A stretch of 64,000 nt of DNA from Barnesiella sp. An22 (GCF_002159975.1 NZ_NFJR01000004.1:1-64000), one strand, 5' to 3'; shown: positions 26,736 to 37,208, counted from the first letter of the stretch. Notes: generated by a model not told the origin, from the letters alone. Program-made: numbers and translations.

Positions 26736-26994
26736 AATATCTCTTTTTTATATGTGTGTCTTGTCCCTATCCGAGCGGTAATTCCCGGCATCGGCCTGAG
26801 CGGAAATCGTTGTATCGAGCCCTTGCCGGTATTATCGTTGCCCGAAAGAAAAAAAATCATTTGCCTGTAAAGGTAGTCATATTTGAGAAAATACGAAGAT
26901 AAAAGCGTGTGAAAATATTGGAACGAAGATGAATGTCTGGCGGCGCCCCTTTCTATAAATTTTATGGATAAGGTGTATTTTAGGGGTCGAAAGT

Positions 26995-27025
26995 TTTGCT
27001 AATCACAAAACAATCTATAATTTTG
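26995..27025 (+). promoter_or_regulatory. Promoter of rpsU, in the 26736-27073 gap
   Basis: TTTG (26995-26998), 19 bases, then TAATTTTG (27018-27025), an exact consensus match 49 bases before rpsU. The remaining upstream part of this 338-base gap carries only a weak minus-strand TACCTTTA-like sequence near 26867, possibly for the aminopeptidase P gene; I see no gene there. Confidence 0.85.
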
Positions 27026-27073
27026 CACCGCAATTGTTCAAAAGGAAATAAATAAACTAATATCTAAATAATT

Positions 27074-27265
27074 ATGATTATAGTTCCAGTAAAAGAAGGC
27101 GAAAACATCGAAAAGGCTTTGAAGAAATTCAAACGGAAATTTGAAAAAACAGGTGTAATAAAAGAATTGCGTAACCGTCAGGCATTTGAAAAACCGTCGG
27201 TAACGAACCGTAAAAAGATGATGCGGGCTATCTACATCCAGAAGCTCCACCAGGACGAAGAGTAA
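27074..27265 (+). CDS. rpsU: 30S ribosomal protein bS21
   Basis: A 63-residue basic protein starting MIIVPVKEGENIEKALKKFK, with RKFEKTGVIKELRNRQAFEKPS, diagnostic of bS21. It sits near the anti-Shine-Dalgarno end of 16S rRNA; in studied Bacteroidota, bS21 helps hide that sequence. No Shine-Dalgarno sequence is close to its start; the only AAAGGA is about 30 bases upstream. First gene of the rpsU-xer-hpf cluster. Confidence 0.97.
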   Translation: MIIVPVKEGENIEKALKKFKRKFEKTGVIKELRNRQAFEKPSVTNRKKMMRAIYIQKLHQDEE

Positions 27266-27341
27266 TTTTTTTATTGCCGGCAGGTATTGGATTTTTCAAT
27301 AATTTCCCTTATATTCGTAGCGTAAGTAAAAGCTACGAGTT

Positions 27342-28223
27342 ATGCTGGTCGAATCGTTTTTAAGATATATCCGGTATGAGAAGAATCTTTCTACTCATAC
27401 CGTATTGTCATATAAAAACGATTTGTTTCAGTTTAAAGCGTTCCTTGAAACCCTCGAGCCCGGGTGTGAGCTGCAACAGGTTACCCCCGAGCAGGTGAGG
27501 GAGTGGATAGCCTCGTTGTCTGAGGATGGGCTTACGGCTCGCAGTATCTCGCGCAAGGTCTCCTCGCTTCGGGCGTTCTATCGTTATCTGGTAAGTCAGT
27601 CGGTTGTGGCGGGCAGTCCGGTAAACGATGTACGGGTACCCAAGGTGAGGAAGAAATTGCCGGTCTATTTGCGGCGCGATACCATGGACGAGTTGCTCGA
27701 CGACGTGTCGTATGGCGATGACCTGGAAGGCGTGCGCAACAAGTTGATTATCGAGATGTTCTATAATACCGGCATCCGTCGGGCCGAGCTGATAGGCTTG
27801 AAAGACGAGGATGTGCGCGAAGGAGAGATAAAAGTGACCGGTAAACGCAACAAGCAGCGGTTGGTCCCTTACGGAGCCGAGTTGGCCGAACTGATAGCCG
27901 ACTACCGTCGGATGCGTAGCGAAGCCGGGTTGGGCGATGCCGAATACTTCTTTATAAGGAAGAGCGGAGAGCCCCTCTATCCGCAACTGGTCTATCGGGT
28001 GGTGAAACAAGCCTTGTCGCAGGTGTGCACCCTCGAGAAGCGAAGTCCGCACGTACTGCGTCATACCTTTGCCTCGGTCATGCTCAACAACGGAGCCGGG
28101 CTCAACAGTGTCAAGGAACTGCTCGGGCACCATTCATTAGCTTCAACCGAAGTATATACACATATCACGTTTGAAGAACTGAAACAAAGTTATAACCAGG
28201 CTTTCCCCCAAAGAAAGCCATAA
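27342..28223 (+). CDS. Tyrosine recombinase, XerC/XerD-like
   Basis: A 293-residue site-specific recombinase with a full set of catalytic residues: Arg146, Lys168, His237, Arg240, His263 and nucleophile Tyr272. A SAM-like N-terminal domain precedes it (MLVESFLRYIRYEKNLSTHTVLSY). Length and context (between rpsU and hpf in many Bacteroidales) point to chromosome-dimer resolution rather than a mobile-element integrase. Which of XerC or XerD it is cannot be told here. hpf starts 14 bases after its stop. Confidence 0.9.
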   Translation: MLVESFLRYIRYEKNLSTHTVLSYKNDLFQFKAFLETLEPGCELQQVTPEQVREWIASLSEDGLTARSISRKVSSLRAFYRYLVSQSVVAGSPVNDVRVPKVRKKLPVYLRRDTMDELLDDVSYGDDLEGVRNKLIIEMFYNTGIRRAELIGLKDEDVREGEIKVTGKRNKQRLVPYGAELAELIADYRRMRSEAGLGDAEYFFIRKSGEPLYPQLVYRVVKQALSQVCTLEKRSPHVLRHTFASVMLNNGAGLNSVKELLGHHSLASTEVYTHITFEELKQSYNQAFPQRKP

Positions 28224-28237
28224 AAAAAGGAGGTAAT

Positions 28238-28540
28238 ATGGAAATCCGTATTCAAGCTATTCATTTCGACGCATCGGAGAAGTTGGAAAAATTCATTCAG
28301 AAAAAAGTTTCCAAACTCGAACAATATTACGATGGCATCATTGCCGTAGAAGTTTCATTGAAGGTGGTAAAGCCCGAGACTGCGCAAAATAAAGAAGCGG
28401 GCATAAAAGTATTTGTGCCTCGCAACGAGTCGGTATTTTCGAGCAAAGTGGCTGATTCTTTTGAAGAAGCGGTCGATGTTGCTATCGAAGCTCTCATTAA
28501 GCAACTCGTGAAGTTGAAAGAAAAGATGAGGGAAAAATAA
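28238..28540 (+). CDS. hpf: Ribosome hibernation-promoting factor (HPF/RaiA family)
   Basis: A 100-residue short-form HPF/YfiA protein (MEIRIQAIHFDASEKLEKFIQKKVSKLEQYY…), which binds the 30S decoding centre in slow growth. The long-form C-terminal dimerisation domain is absent. Notable: AAGGAGGT at 28227-28234 sits at ideal spacing before the ATG. That is a perfect Shine-Dalgarno sequence and rare in this phylum; most neighbours, such as tuf, rplK, rplA and rpoB, have none. Confidence 0.94.
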   Translation: MEIRIQAIHFDASEKLEKFIQKKVSKLEQYYDGIIAVEVSLKVVKPETAQNKEAGIKVFVPRNESVFSSKVADSFEEAVDVAIEALIKQLVKLKEKMREK

Positions 28541-28558
28541 AAAAAAAGCTCCGATATT

Positions 28559-28588
28559 TTTGTAGTTTAAAAATTATGCCTAAATTTG
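28559..28588 (+). promoter_or_regulatory. Promoter of the tRNA-Tyr/tRNA-Thr/tuf transcript
   Basis: TTTG (28559-28562), 18 bases, then TAAATTTG (28581-28588). An inverted repeat, GCACCCG (28588-28594) with CGGGTGC (28622-28628), supported by CTCAC/GTGA inside, would fold at the very 5' end of the transcript. Confidence 0.8.
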
Positions 28589-28702
28589 CACCCGTTTCTC
28601 ACCGATATGAGCTGTGAAGAGCGGGTGCAAAATTGTCCCGAACGAAGAGCGGAGTGAGATGAGAGGGCGGCGGCTCTCGATGAAAAACGAAAAGACTGAA
28701 AG

Positions 28703-28785
28703 GGGCAAATACCAGAGTGGCCAAATGGGGCAGACTGTAAATCTGCTGGCTTACGCCTTCGGTGGTTCGAATCCATCTTTGCCCA
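28703..28785 (+). tRNA. tRNA-Tyr (anticodon GTA)
   Basis: Class II cloverleaf with acceptor GGGCAAA/TTTGCCC, anticodon loop CTGTAAA, a long variable arm (GGCTTACGCC) and T-arm GATGG-type GGTTCGAATCC. CCA is not encoded (ACAA follows). First gene of the tuf transcript. The 99-base spacer to tRNA-Thr contains no further recognisable tRNA. Confidence 0.94.
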
Positions 28786-28884
28786 CAAGAAAGAGGCGAA
28801 AACGGTACGATGAAAAGCCGTCGGTTCTCCGGGTCGAATCTCCCACAGGTGTTGAAGTCGATCTTTCACTCGAAAAGAAATATT

Positions 28885-28959
<75 letters not shown>

Positions 28960-29001
28960 AGTTTTTAGAACGCTAATCAATTTTATAAAAAATACAAAAC
29001 T

Positions 29002-30186
29002 ATGGCAAAAGAACAGTTTCAACGTACCAAACCCCACGTAAACATTGGTACTATTGGTCACGTAGACCACGGTAAAACGACCTTGACCGCCGCCATTACG
29101 ATGGTACTTGCAAAGAAAGGTCTTTCTGAAATGCGCTCGTTCGACTCGATCGATAACGCACCTGAGGAAAAAGAGCGTGGTATTACGATTAATACTTCGC
29201 ACGTAGAATATGAAACTGCAAACCGCCACTATGCACACGTTGACTGCCCGGGTCACGCCGACTATGTAAAGAACATGGTAACCGGTGCTGCTCAGATGGA
29301 TGGTGCAATTATCGTGGTTGCAGCTACCGACGGTCCTATGCCCCAAACTCGTGAGCACATCCTGTTGGCTCGTCAGGTGAACGTTCCTCGTATCGTTGTA
29401 TTCCTGAACAAATGTGATATGGTAGACGACGAAGAGATGCTCGAACTCGTTGAAATGGAGATGAGAGAGTTGCTCAACGCCTATGAATATGATGGTGACA
29501 ACACGCCTATCATCCGTGGTTCTGCCCTCGGTGCCTTGAATGGCGAACCCAAATGGGAAGAGAAAATCATGGAGTTGATGGATGCCGTAGATACTTGGAT
29601 TCCTCTGCCTCCGCGTGATGTTGATAAACCCTTCTTGATGCCTGTTGAGGACGTATTCTCGATTACTGGTCGTGGTACTGTTGCTACGGGTCGTATCGAG
29701 GCCGGTCGCGTAAAAGTTGGCGACGAGGTACAGATCCTGGGTCTGGGCGCCGACAAGAAATCGGTTGTAACCGGTGTTGAGATGTTCCGCAAGATCCTCG
29801 ACGAAGGTGAAGCTGGTGATAACGTAGGTCTGTTGCTCCGTGGTATCGACAAGAACGAAATCAAACGTGGTATGGTAATCTGCCACCCGGGACAAGTAAA
29901 ACCCCACTCGGAATTCAAGGCTCAAGTTTATATCTTGAAGAAAGAAGAAGGTGGTCGTCACACTCCGTTCCACAACCACTATCGTCCTCAATTCTACATC
30001 CGTACGCTTGACGTAACGGGCGAAATCACTCTCCCCGAAGGTGTAGAAATGGTAATGCCTGGTGACCACGTAACTATCAACGTGAAACTCATCACTCCGG
30101 TTGCTTGCGACAAAGGTCTGCGTTTCGCAATCCGTGAAGGTGGCCGTACGGTAGGTTCGGGTCAAATCACCGAAATCTTGGACTAA
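29002..30186 (+). CDS. tuf: Elongation factor Tu
   Basis: GTPase that delivers aminoacyl-tRNA to the ribosome. The 394-residue protein has G1 GHVDHGKT at 19-26, the DCPGHADY G3 motif, NKCD G4, and the three-domain length of the family. Only one tuf copy is in the window. It is preceded by tRNA-Tyr and tRNA-Thr and followed by a terminator-like hairpin, then tRNA-Trp and secE. Confidence 0.98.
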   Translation: MAKEQFQRTKPHVNIGTIGHVDHGKTTLTAAITMVLAKKGLSEMRSFDSIDNAPEEKERGITINTSHVEYETANRHYAHVDCPGHADYVKNMVTGAAQMDGAIIVVAATDGPMPQTREHILLARQVNVPRIVVFLNKCDMVDDEEMLELVEMEMRELLNAYEYDGDNTPIIRGSALGALNGEPKWEEKIMELMDAVDTWIPLPPRDVDKPFLMPVEDVFSITGRGTVATGRIEAGRVKVGDEVQILGLGADKKSVVTGVEMFRKILDEGEAGDNVGLLLRGIDKNEIKRGMVICHPGQVKPHSEFKAQVYILKKEEGGRHTPFHNHYRPQFYIRTLDVTGEITLPEGVEMVMPGDHVTINVKLITPVACDKGLRFAIREGGRTVGSGQITEILD

Positions 30187-30217
30187 TCGCATAGCGAATT
30201 AGCTTAGATAAAATTAC

Positions 30218-30250
30218 AAAAATCAGCCCTCATTGCGGGGCTGATTTTAT
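30218..30250 (+). terminator. Terminator-like hairpin touching the tRNA-Trp 5' end
   Basis: AAAATCAGCCC (30219-30229) pairs with GGGCTGATTTT (30238-30248), and the T-rich 3' side ends one or two bases before the mature tRNA-Trp. No separate promoter is visible in the short gap, so it probably acts as a partial terminator or processing site. Confidence 0.7.
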
Positions 30251-30323
30251 ACGGGTCTAGCTCAGTTGGTAGAGCACTGGTCTCCAAAACCAGGTGTCGG
30301 GAGTTCGAGTCTCTCGACCCGTG
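30251..30323 (+). tRNA. tRNA-Trp (anticodon CCA)
   Basis: A 73-base cloverleaf: acceptor ACGGGTC/GACCCGT, D-arm AGCTCAGTTGGTAGAGC, anticodon loop CTCCAAA, T-arm GGGAGTTCGAGTCTCTC, discriminator G. The CCA end is not encoded (CAAAAC follows). It lies between tuf and secE, the standard Bacteroidales order. Confidence 0.96.
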
Positions 30324-30340
30324 CAAAACTGAATGAAACA

Positions 30341-30538
30341 ATGAAGAAATTGAAAATACTTGCCGATATCCAGGATTCTTACAATGAACTGGTTCATAAA
30401 GTATCTTGGCCGACCAAATCGGAGTTGGCAAATAGCGCTGTAGTGGTTATGTTCGCTTCCCTTATTATCGCTATAGTGATATTTGCAATGGATCAATGTA
30501 TTGACAAAATCATGCACCTTATTTACGGAGGTTTTTAA
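30341..30538 (+). CDS. secE: Preprotein translocase subunit SecE
   Basis: A 65-residue single-span subunit of the SecYEG channel. The amphipathic region YNELVHKVSWPTKSELANS and one membrane segment (about 34-55) match the family. The start is the ATG 18 bases after tRNA-Trp; the frame is open through the tRNA but that part is not coding. Confidence 0.95.
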   Translation: MKKLKILADIQDSYNELVHKVSWPTKSELANSAVVVMFASLIIAIVIFAMDQCIDKIMHLIYGGF

Positions 30539-30554
30539 TTAGGGAGGTAAATCA

Positions 30555-31100
30555 ATGTCTGAAGAAAAAAAAGGCTGGTACGTTCTGCGTGCCATTAGCG
30601 GAAAAGAGAGCAAGGTCAAAGAAGTTCTTGATGCCGAAATCAAGAATACTGATCTTGGCAATTACGTATTTCAGGTCTTGATACCTACCGAAAAAGTCTA
30701 CACCGTACGTAACGGCAAAAAAGTGGTAAAGGAGAAAAACCTTTACTCGGGTTATGTTTTTGTGGAAGCCATCTTAGTAGGCGAGGTTATTCACCACCTG
30801 CGCAACACCACCAACGTCATCGATTTCCTGGGTGGAAAATCCAATCAACCGGAGCCCCTGCGGCCTTCGGAAGTTAATCGTATGTTGGGGGCAGTAGACG
30901 AAATGCAAGAGGTGGGCGACGAGCCCGCCGTTGTATATCACGTAGGCGAAACGGTAAAAGTAAACTATGGCCCCTTCAACGGCTTTAGCGGAATTATCGA
31001 AGAGGTGAACAACGAGAAGAAGAAGCTGAAGGTGATGGTGAAGATCTTTGGTCGCAAGACTCCGTTGGAACTGGAAAATTCGCAAGTAGAGCGGGAGTAA
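30555..31100 (+). CDS. nusG: Transcription termination/antitermination factor NusG
   Basis: A 181-residue RNA-polymerase-binding factor: N-terminal NGN domain (GWYVLRAISGKESKVKEVLDAE) and C-terminal KOW domain (VKVNYGPFNGFSGIIEEVN). A strong Shine-Dalgarno sequence, GGGAGGT (30542-30548), sits six bases before the ATG. This is unusual here because most neighbouring genes have none. Confidence 0.97.
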   Translation: MSEEKKGWYVLRAISGKESKVKEVLDAEIKNTDLGNYVFQVLIPTEKVYTVRNGKKVVKEKNLYSGYVFVEAILVGEVIHHLRNTTNVIDFLGGKSNQPEPLRPSEVNRMLGAVDEMQEVGDEPAVVYHVGETVKVNYGPFNGFSGIIEEVNNEKKKLKVMVKIFGRKTPLELENSQVERE

Positions 31101-31161
31101 TACAAGAGGTTACGCGCTTGTATGAATCCTCGGTATTTTAATAATATCAAAATTAAAAACA

Positions 31162-31605
31162 ATGGCTAAAGAAATTGCTGGACAAATCAAATTACAGATT
31201 AAAGGTGGTGCAGCAAACCCCTCTCCTCCCGTAGGACCTGCTCTGGGTTCCAAGGGTATCAACATCATGGAGTTTTGCAAGCAATTCAATGCCCGTACCC
31301 AAGACAAGGCCGGTAAGATTTTGCCGGTTGTCATCACCTATTACAGCGACAAGTCGTTCGACTTTGTTGTAAAGACGCCTCCCGTTGCCATCCAGGTACT
31401 GGAAGCTGCCAAAGTAAAAGGTGGTTCGGCCGAGCCCAATCGTAAGAAAGTGGGTGAGATCACTTGGGATCAGGTAAAAGCAATCGCCGAGGACAAAATG
31501 GTTGACTTGAACTGTTTTACCGTAGAATCGGCCATGCGCATGGTTGCTGGTACAGCTAGAAGTATGGGTATCACCGTAAAAGGGGAATTCCCGGTAAATA
31601 ACTAA
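31162..31605 (+). CDS. rplK: 50S ribosomal protein uL11
   Basis: A 147-residue protein beginning [22 protein letters not shown], with [17 protein letters not shown] and the C-terminal rRNA-binding domain ([12 protein letters not shown]). Binds the GTPase-associated region of 23S rRNA. Second gene after secE-nusG; 15 bases separate it from rplA. Confidence 0.98.
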   Translation: MAKEIAGQIKLQIKGGAANPSPPVGPALGSKGINIMEFCKQFNARTQDKAGKILPVVITYYSDKSFDFVVKTPPVAIQVLEAAKVKGGSAEPNRKKVGEITWDQVKAIAEDKMVDLNCFTVESAMRMVAGTARSMGITVKGEFPVNN

Positions 31606-31620
31606 TAAACTTCAATTGAA

Positions 31621-32319
31621 ATGGGTAAACTGACAAAAAATCAAAAGTTAGCTTTAGCAAAGATTGAAGCAGGGAAGGCCTACTCACTCAGCGAGGCATC
31701 TCAGTTGGTGAAGGATGTAACCTTTACCAAATTCGACGCATCGCTTGATATTGATGTACGCTTGGGTGTTGACCCTCGTAAAGCCAATCAAATGGTACGT
31801 GGCGTCGTTTCGTTGCCTCACGGAACCGGTAAGCAAGTGCGTGTATTGGTGCTCTGTACGCCCGATGCCGAGACTGCAGCCAAAGAGGCTGGTGCCGACT
31901 ACGTAGGATTGGACGAGTATATCGAGAAAATCAAAGGCGGTTGGACCGATATCGACGTAATCATTACGATGCCTGCTATCATGGGTAAAATCGGTGCTCT
32001 GGGACGTATCCTCGGCCCTCGTGGTCTGATGCCTAACCCCAAGAGCGGTACGGTAACTACCGATGTGGCTAAAGCTGTAAAAGAAGTAAAACAAGGTAAG
32101 ATCGACTTCAAAGTCGACAAGAATGGTATAGTACATGCCTCCATAGGTAAGATTTCGTTTGCTGCCGACCAGATTCGCGACAACGCTCGTGAGTTTGTTT
32201 CGACCCTGATCAAACTGAAACCGACTGCTGCTAAGGGTGCTTATATCAAGAGTATTTATCTTTCGAGTACAATGAGCCCGGGTATCAAGATTGATCCCAA
32301 ATCAGTTGACGAGAACTAA
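31621..32319 (+). CDS. rplA: 50S ribosomal protein uL1
   Basis: A 232-residue L1-stalk protein. Conserved core [30 protein letters not shown]-type motif (about residues 118-147) and C-terminal strand [16 protein letters not shown]. In many bacteria uL1 represses its own operon; no L1-binding mimic was recognised here. Confidence 0.98.
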   Translation: MGKLTKNQKLALAKIEAGKAYSLSEASQLVKDVTFTKFDASLDIDVRLGVDPRKANQMVRGVVSLPHGTGKQVRVLVLCTPDAETAAKEAGADYVGLDEYIEKIKGGWTDIDVIITMPAIMGKIGALGRILGPRGLMPNPKSGTVTTDVAKAVKEVKQGKIDFKVDKNGIVHASIGKISFAADQIRDNAREFVSTLIKLKPTAAKGAYIKSIYLSSTMSPGIKIDPKSVDEN

Positions 32320-32330
32320 AACATGGAATT

Positions 32331-32846
32331 ATGAGAAAGGAAGATAAAGGCACTATTATTGCACAAATAGCAGATACTGTAAAGGAGTATAGCTGCTTCT
32401 ACCTCGCCGAAACCGCTACGTTGAACGCCGAGAAAACGAGCAATCTGCGTCGCGCTTGTTTCAAGGAAGGTATCAAAATGTTGGTTGTAAAGAACGCCCT
32501 GCTGCACAAGGCTCTCGAAGGTCTCGATGCCGACTACTCGCCTCTGTATGGCGCTTTGAAGGGTTCTACAACGATGTTCTTCTCGAATGTGGGTAACGCT
32601 CCGGCCAAACTGATCAAGGAGTTCAGAAAAACCTCTGAAGACCTCGTATTGAAAGCCGCCTATGTAGAAGAAAGTTTCTATATCGGCGCCGATCAGTTGG
32701 ATACGCTGGTTGCCATCAAGAGCAAAAACGAACTTATTGCTGACGTTATCGCCCTCTTGCAGTCTCCTGCCAAGAATGTGGTATCGGCTCTTCAGTCAGG
32801 CGGTTCGACTATTCATGGAGTATTGCAGACTCTATCAGAAAGATAA
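32331..32846 (+). CDS. rplJ: 50S ribosomal protein uL10
   Basis: A 171-residue base of the L7/L12 stalk: N-terminal rRNA-binding domain (MRKEDKGTIIAQIADTVKEY… KNALLHKALEG) and C-terminal helix that anchors bL12 dimers (SPAKNVVSALQSGGSTIHGVL). Eleven bases after rplA. Confidence 0.97.
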   Translation: MRKEDKGTIIAQIADTVKEYSCFYLAETATLNAEKTSNLRRACFKEGIKMLVVKNALLHKALEGLDADYSPLYGALKGSTTMFFSNVGNAPAKLIKEFRKTSEDLVLKAAYVEESFYIGADQLDTLVAIKSKNELIADVIALLQSPAKNVVSALQSGGSTIHGVLQTLSER

Positions 32847-32897
32847 CTTTTTATACACAAACATTATTACGAATAATAACATTTAATTCATACAAAA

Positions 32898-33272
32898 ATG
32901 GCAGATTTGAAAGCTTTTGCAGAACAATTAGTTAACTTGACCGTAAAGGAAGTAAACGAACTTGCTCAAATTTTGAAAGACGAATATGGTATTGAACCTG
33001 CTGCTGCAGCTGTTGCTGTTGCTGCTGCTCCCGCTGCCGGCGGAGCTGCTGCTGAAGAAAAAACATCGTTCGATGTTGTTCTGAAAGCTCCGGGTGCAAA
33101 CAAACTGGCTATCGTTAAATTGGTGAAAGAACTCACCGGACTTGGCTTGAAAGAAGCTAAAGACCTCGTAGACGGTGCTCCCAACAACGTAAAAGAAGGT
33201 CTTGCTAAAGCTGATGCTGAAGCTCTGAAAAAACAACTCGAAGACGCTGGAGCAGAAGTTGAACTTAAATAA
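32898..33272 (+). CDS. rplL: 50S ribosomal protein bL12
   Basis: A 124-residue stalk protein: dimerisation domain (1-32), an alanine-rich hinge (about 35-52), and the factor-binding domain [21 protein letters not shown]. The DNA of this gene uses more A/T-ending codons than the surrounding genome, as expected for a very highly expressed protein. Confidence 0.98.
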   Translation: MADLKAFAEQLVNLTVKEVNELAQILKDEYGIEPAAAAVAVAAAPAAGGAAAEEKTSFDVVLKAPGANKLAIVKLVKELTGLGLKEAKDLVDGAPNNVKEGLAKADAEALKKQLEDAGAEVELK

Positions 33273-33295
33273 TATATCTGGTAATCAGATAGGTT

Positions 33296-33334
33296 GGTTA
33301 AGAATCATCTTAGTCGGTGATTCTTAACCTTTTT
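33296..33334 (+). terminator. rplL-rpoB attenuator
   Basis: GGTTAAGAATCA (33296-33307) pairs perfectly with TGATTCTTAACC (33318-33329), followed by five T. Partial termination here would set the ratio of ribosomal protein to RNA polymerase mRNA, as known at the same place in other bacteria. Confidence 0.85.
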
Positions 33335-33376
33335 GTGTATATATTTTTAATTAAGTTCACTTAATCCATTCTATAA

Positions 33377-36300
33377 ATGTCTTCTACAATAGGTAAACCA
33401 CGCGTAAATTTCGCTTCAATCAAAAATCCGCTTCCTTATCCGGATTTCCTTGAAGTTCAGTTGAAGTCGTTTCAAGACTTTTTGCAACTCGACACTCCGC
33501 CTGAAAAGAGAAAAAACGAAGGTCTTTTCAAGGTCTTTGCCGAGAACTTTCCCATTGCTGATACGCGCAACAACTTTGTCCTCGAATTCCTGGACTATTA
33601 TATCGACCCGCCCAGATACACCATCGAAGAGTGTCTCGAGAGAGGGTTGACATACAGCGTACCTTTAAAGGCTAAACTGAAACTATACTGCACCGACCCC
33701 GATCACGAGGATTTCGCTACGGTAATACAAGACGTTTATTTGGGCCCCATCCCTTACATGACGGCTAAGGGTACCTTTGTCATCAACGGTGCCGAGCGGG
33801 TAGTGGTATCGCAGTTACACCGTTCTCCGGGTGTCTTCTTCGGACAAAGTACGCATGCCAACGGTACCAAACTTTATTCGGCTCGTATCATTCCGTTCAG
33901 AGGATCGTGGATTGAGTTTGCCACCGACATCAACAACGTGATGTATGCCTATATCGACCGGAAGAAAAAATTGCCCGTGACCACGCTGCTGCGTGCCATC
34001 GGCTTCGAGACCGATAAGGACATTCTCGAAATCTTCGGTCTGGCAGAAGACCTCAAAGTCTCCAAGACCAACCTGAAAAAAGCCATCGGTCGCCGCTTGG
34101 CCGGTAACGTGGTGAAGTCGTGGGTCGAAGACTTTGTCGACGAGGATACGGGCGAGGTTGTTTCTATCGAACGTACCGAAATCGTGATTCCTCGTGAAAC
34201 CGTCCTGGAAGAGTCGCACATCGCCGACATTCTCGAGTCGGGGGTTCAAAACATCCTTCTCCACAAGGAAGGCGGGAATACCTCGGACTACTCGATTATC
34301 TTCAACACCCTCCAGAAAGACTCCAGTAACTCGGAGAAGGAAGCCGTGCTCTATATCTATCGTCAGTTGCGTAACGCCGAGCCGGCCGACGAAGCCAGCG
34401 CTCGTGAGGTGATAACCAACCTCTTCTTCTCGGAAAAGCGTTACGACCTGGGCGAAGTAGGACGTTACAGAATAAACAAGAAATTAAACCTCTCCACCTC
34501 GCCCGACGTGAAGGTGCTCACCAAAGAGGATATTATCGAGATCATCAAATACCTTATCGAGCTTATCAACTCGAAGACCGATGTCGACGATATCGACCAC
34601 TTGAGCAACCGTCGTGTGCGTACTGTGGGAGAGCAATTATACAACCAGTTCGGTGTCGGGTTGGCCCGTATGGCCCGTACCATCCGCGAGCGTATGAATG
34701 TGCGCGACAACGAGGTATTCACCCCCATCGACCTGATCAACGCCAAGACGATTTCGTCGGTAATCAATACCTTCTTCGGTACCAACGCCCTGTCGCAGTT
34801 CATGGACCAGACCAACCCGTTGGCCGAGATTACCCACAAGCGCCGTATGTCGGCCCTGGGCCCCGGCGGTCTGTCGCGTGAGCGTGCCGGTTTCGAGGTG
34901 CGCGACGTGCACTATACCCACTATGGCCGTCTGTGTCCTATCGAGACGCCTGAGGGTCCTAACATCGGTCTGATTTCGTCGTTGTGCGTATATGCCAAAA
35001 TCAACGATTTGGGCTTCATCGAGACTCCGTATCGCAAGGTGAAAGACGGCAAGGTAGATTTGTCGCCCGAAGGTGTCGTATACCTGACTGCCGAAGTGGA
35101 AGAGGGTCAGATTATTGCCCAGGGTAATGCCCCGTTGAACGACGACGGTACCTTTATCCGCAATCGGGTAAAAGCTCGTTTGGGTGCCGACTTCCCCATT
35201 GTATCGCCCGACCAGGTGAACCTGATGGATGTGTCGCCTACGCAGATTGCTTCGATTGCCGCATCGCTCATCCCCTTCCTCGAGCACGACGATGCCAACC
35301 GTGCGTTGATGGGATCGAACATGATGCGCCAGGCCGTACCTCTGTTGCGCTCCGAGGCTCCTATCGTAGGAACCGGCATCGAGGGCCAGTTGATACGCGA
35401 CTCGCGTACTCAGATTATGGCCGAAGGCGAAGGTGTAGTCGAGTTTGTCGATGCTACGGTTATCCGCATCCGTTACGACCGCACCGAAGACGAAGAGTTT
35501 GTAAGTTTCGAAGATGCCGTTAAAGAATACAAGTTACCCAAATTCCGCAAGACCAACCAGAGCACCACGATCGACCTGCGTCCTATCTGCCACAAAGGCG
35601 ACCGTGTGAAAGCCGGCGATATTCTCACCGAGGGTTATTCGACCGAAAACGGTGAGTTGGCTCTGGGCCGCAACCTCAAGGTGGCCTTCATGCCTTGGAA
35701 GGGTTACAACTACGAGGATGCCATCGTGCTGAACGAACGTATGGTTCGCGAAGACATCCTCACCTCGGTTCACGTCGACGAGTATTCGCTCGAGGTACGT
35801 GAGACCAAGCGCGGTATGGAAGAACTTACTTCCGATATTCCCAACGTGAGCGAGGATGCTACCAAAGATCTCGACGAGCGTGGTATTATCCGGGTAGGTG
35901 CCCAGGTGAACCCCGGCGATATTATGATCGGTAAGATTACGCCCAAGGGAGAGTCCGATCCTTCGCCCGAAGAGAAACTGTTGCGTGCCATCTTCGGCGA
36001 CAAGGCCGGCGACGTGAAGGATGCTTCGTTGAAAGCTACCCCCTCGCTGAAAGGTGTCGTTATCGGTACCAACCTCTTCTCGCGCGCCATCAAGAAGAAA
36101 AAATCGAAACTCAGCGACAAAGCCATCTTGCCCAAACTCGACGAAGAGTATGAAGAGAAGATGAACGGCTTGAAGTCGATACTTATCGACAAGCTGCTCG
36201 TGCTCACACAAGGCAAGGTTTCGCAGGGTGTGAAAGACTTTATGGGTACCGACATCGTGCCCAAGGGCACCAAGTTTACCCAGGCTGTTCTCAGCAAAAT

Positions 36301-37189
36301 CGACTACACCTCGGTACAGGTGAGCAAGTGGACGACCGATGCCGCCAAGAACGACTTGATTCGTGCCACCATCATCAACTACCTGAAGAAGTACAAGGAG
36401 TACGATGCCGAATTGCGTCGTAAGAAATTCGACATCTCGATCGGCGACGAGCTCCCCTCGGGTATCGTGCAAATGGCCAAGGTATACATCGCCAAGAAAC
36501 GTAAGATCAGCGTGGGCGACAAGATGGCCGGTCGTCACGGTAACAAAGGTATCGTGTCGCGTATCGTGCGTCAGGAAGATATGCCGTTCCTGGCCGACGG
36601 TACTCCCGTCGACATCGTGCTGAACCCGCTGGGTGTGCCTTCGCGTATGAACTTGGGACAGATTTTCGAAACCGTTCTGGGTTGGGCCGGTGCCGAGCTG
36701 GGCGAGAAATTCGCTACGCCTATCTTCGACGGTGCCAGCCTCGACGACCTCAACGCCTGGACCGACAAGGCCGGTCTGCCTCGCTACGGTAAGACCTACC
36801 TCTACGACGGTGGTACCGGCGAACGCTTCGACCAACCGGCTACGGTAGGTGTCATTTACATGCTGAAACTGGGCCACATGGTCGAAGACAAGATGCACGC
36901 CCGTTCCATCGGTCCGTACTCACTCATTACGCAACAGCCGTTGGGTGGTAAGGCACAGTTCGGTGGTCAGCGTTTCGGTGAGATGGAGGTTTGGGCACTC
37001 GAAGCCTTCGGTGCCGCTCACGTGCTGCAAGAGATCTTGACCATCAAGTCGGACGATGTGGTAGGACGTTCGAAAGCCTACGAGGCTATCGTCAAAGGCG
37101 AGCCCATGCCTACGCCCGGTATCCCCGAGTCGCTGAATGTGCTCTTGCACGAATTGCGAGGCCTCGGTCTTAGTGTCAACTTAGAATAA
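33377..37189 (+). CDS. rpoB: RNA polymerase subunit beta
   Basis: The 1270-residue beta subunit. Visible landmarks are the rifampicin region [25 protein letters not shown] (cluster I; residues near 475-495, showing no obvious resistance substitution) and [18 protein letters not shown]. Later come [11 protein letters not shown] and the C-terminal [21 protein letters not shown]. It follows the rplL attenuator and is 73 bases upstream of rpoC. Confidence 0.98.
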   Translation: MSSTIGKPRVNFASIKNPLPYPDFLEVQLKSFQDFLQLDTPPEKRKNEGLFKVFAENFPIADTRNNFVLEFLDYYIDPPRYTIEECLERGLTYSVPLKAKLKLYCTDPDHEDFATVIQDVYLGPIPYMTAKGTFVINGAERVVVSQLHRSPGVFFGQSTHANGTKLYSARIIPFRGSWIEFATDINNVMYAYIDRKKKLPVTTLLRAIGFETDKDILEIFGLAEDLKVSKTNLKKAIGRRLAGNVVKSWVEDFVDEDTGEVVSIERTEIVIPRETVLEESHIADILESGVQNILLHKEGGNTSDYSIIFNTLQKDSSNSEKEAVLYIYRQLRNAEPADEASAREVITNLFFSEKRYDLGEVGRYRINKKLNLSTSPDVKVLTKEDIIEIIKYLIELINSKTDVDDIDHLSNRRVRTVGEQLYNQFGVGLARMARTIRERMNVRDNEVFTPIDLINAKTISSVINTFFGTNALSQFMDQTNPLAEITHKRRMSALGPGGLSRERAGFEVRDVHYTHYGRLCPIETPEGPNIGLISSLCVYAKINDLGFIETPYRKVKDGKVDLSPEGVVYLTAEVEEGQIIAQGNAPLNDDGTFIRNRVKARLGADFPIVSPDQVNLMDVSPTQIASIAASLIPFLEHDDANRALMGSNMMRQAVPLLRSEAPIVGTGIEGQLIRDSRTQIMAEGEGVVEFVDATVIRIRYDRTEDEEFVSFEDAVKEYKLPKFRKTNQSTTIDLRPICHKGDRVKAGDILTEGYSTENGELALGRNLKVAFMPWKGYNYEDAIVLNERMVREDILTSVHVDEYSLEVRETKRGMEELTSDIPNVSEDATKDLDERGIIRVGAQVNPGDIMIGKITPKGESDPSPEEKLLRAIFGDKAGDVKDASLKATPSLKGVVIGTNLFSRAIKKKKSKLSDKAILPKLDEEYEEKMNGLKSILIDKLLVLTQGKVSQGVKDFMGTDIVPKGTKFTQAVLSKIDYTSVQVSKWTTDAAKNDLIRATIINYLKKYKEYDAELRRKKFDISIGDELPSGIVQMAKVYIAKKRKISVGDKMAGRHGNKGIVSRIVRQEDMPFLADGTPVDIVLNPLGVPSRMNLGQIFETVLGWAGAELGEKFATPIFDGASLDDLNAWTDKAGLPRYGKTYLYDGGTGERFDQPATVGVIYMLKLGHMVEDKMHARSIGPYSLITQQPLGGKAQFGGQRFGEMEVWALEAFGAAHVLQEILTIKSDDVVGRSKAYEAIVKGEPMPTPGIPESLNVLLHELRGLGLSVNLE

Positions 37190-37208
37190 AATAAAATCCA
37201 AACGGTCG

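Noticed and set aside
27342-28223. Tyrosine recombinase as the integrase of a mobile element
   Set aside because: It sits in a conserved housekeeping order between rpsU and hpf, with XerC/D length and no att repeats, cargo or composition change around it.
28786-28884. A further tRNA (for example tRNA-Gly) between tRNA-Tyr and tRNA-Thr
   Set aside because: A GGGTCGAATCTCCC segment recalls a T-arm, but no acceptor or anticodon stem can be formed.
34750-34850. Rifampicin-resistance changes in rpoB cluster I
   Set aside because: The segment ([25 protein letters not shown]-like) looks wild type by eye; no departure from common sensitive sequences was noted.
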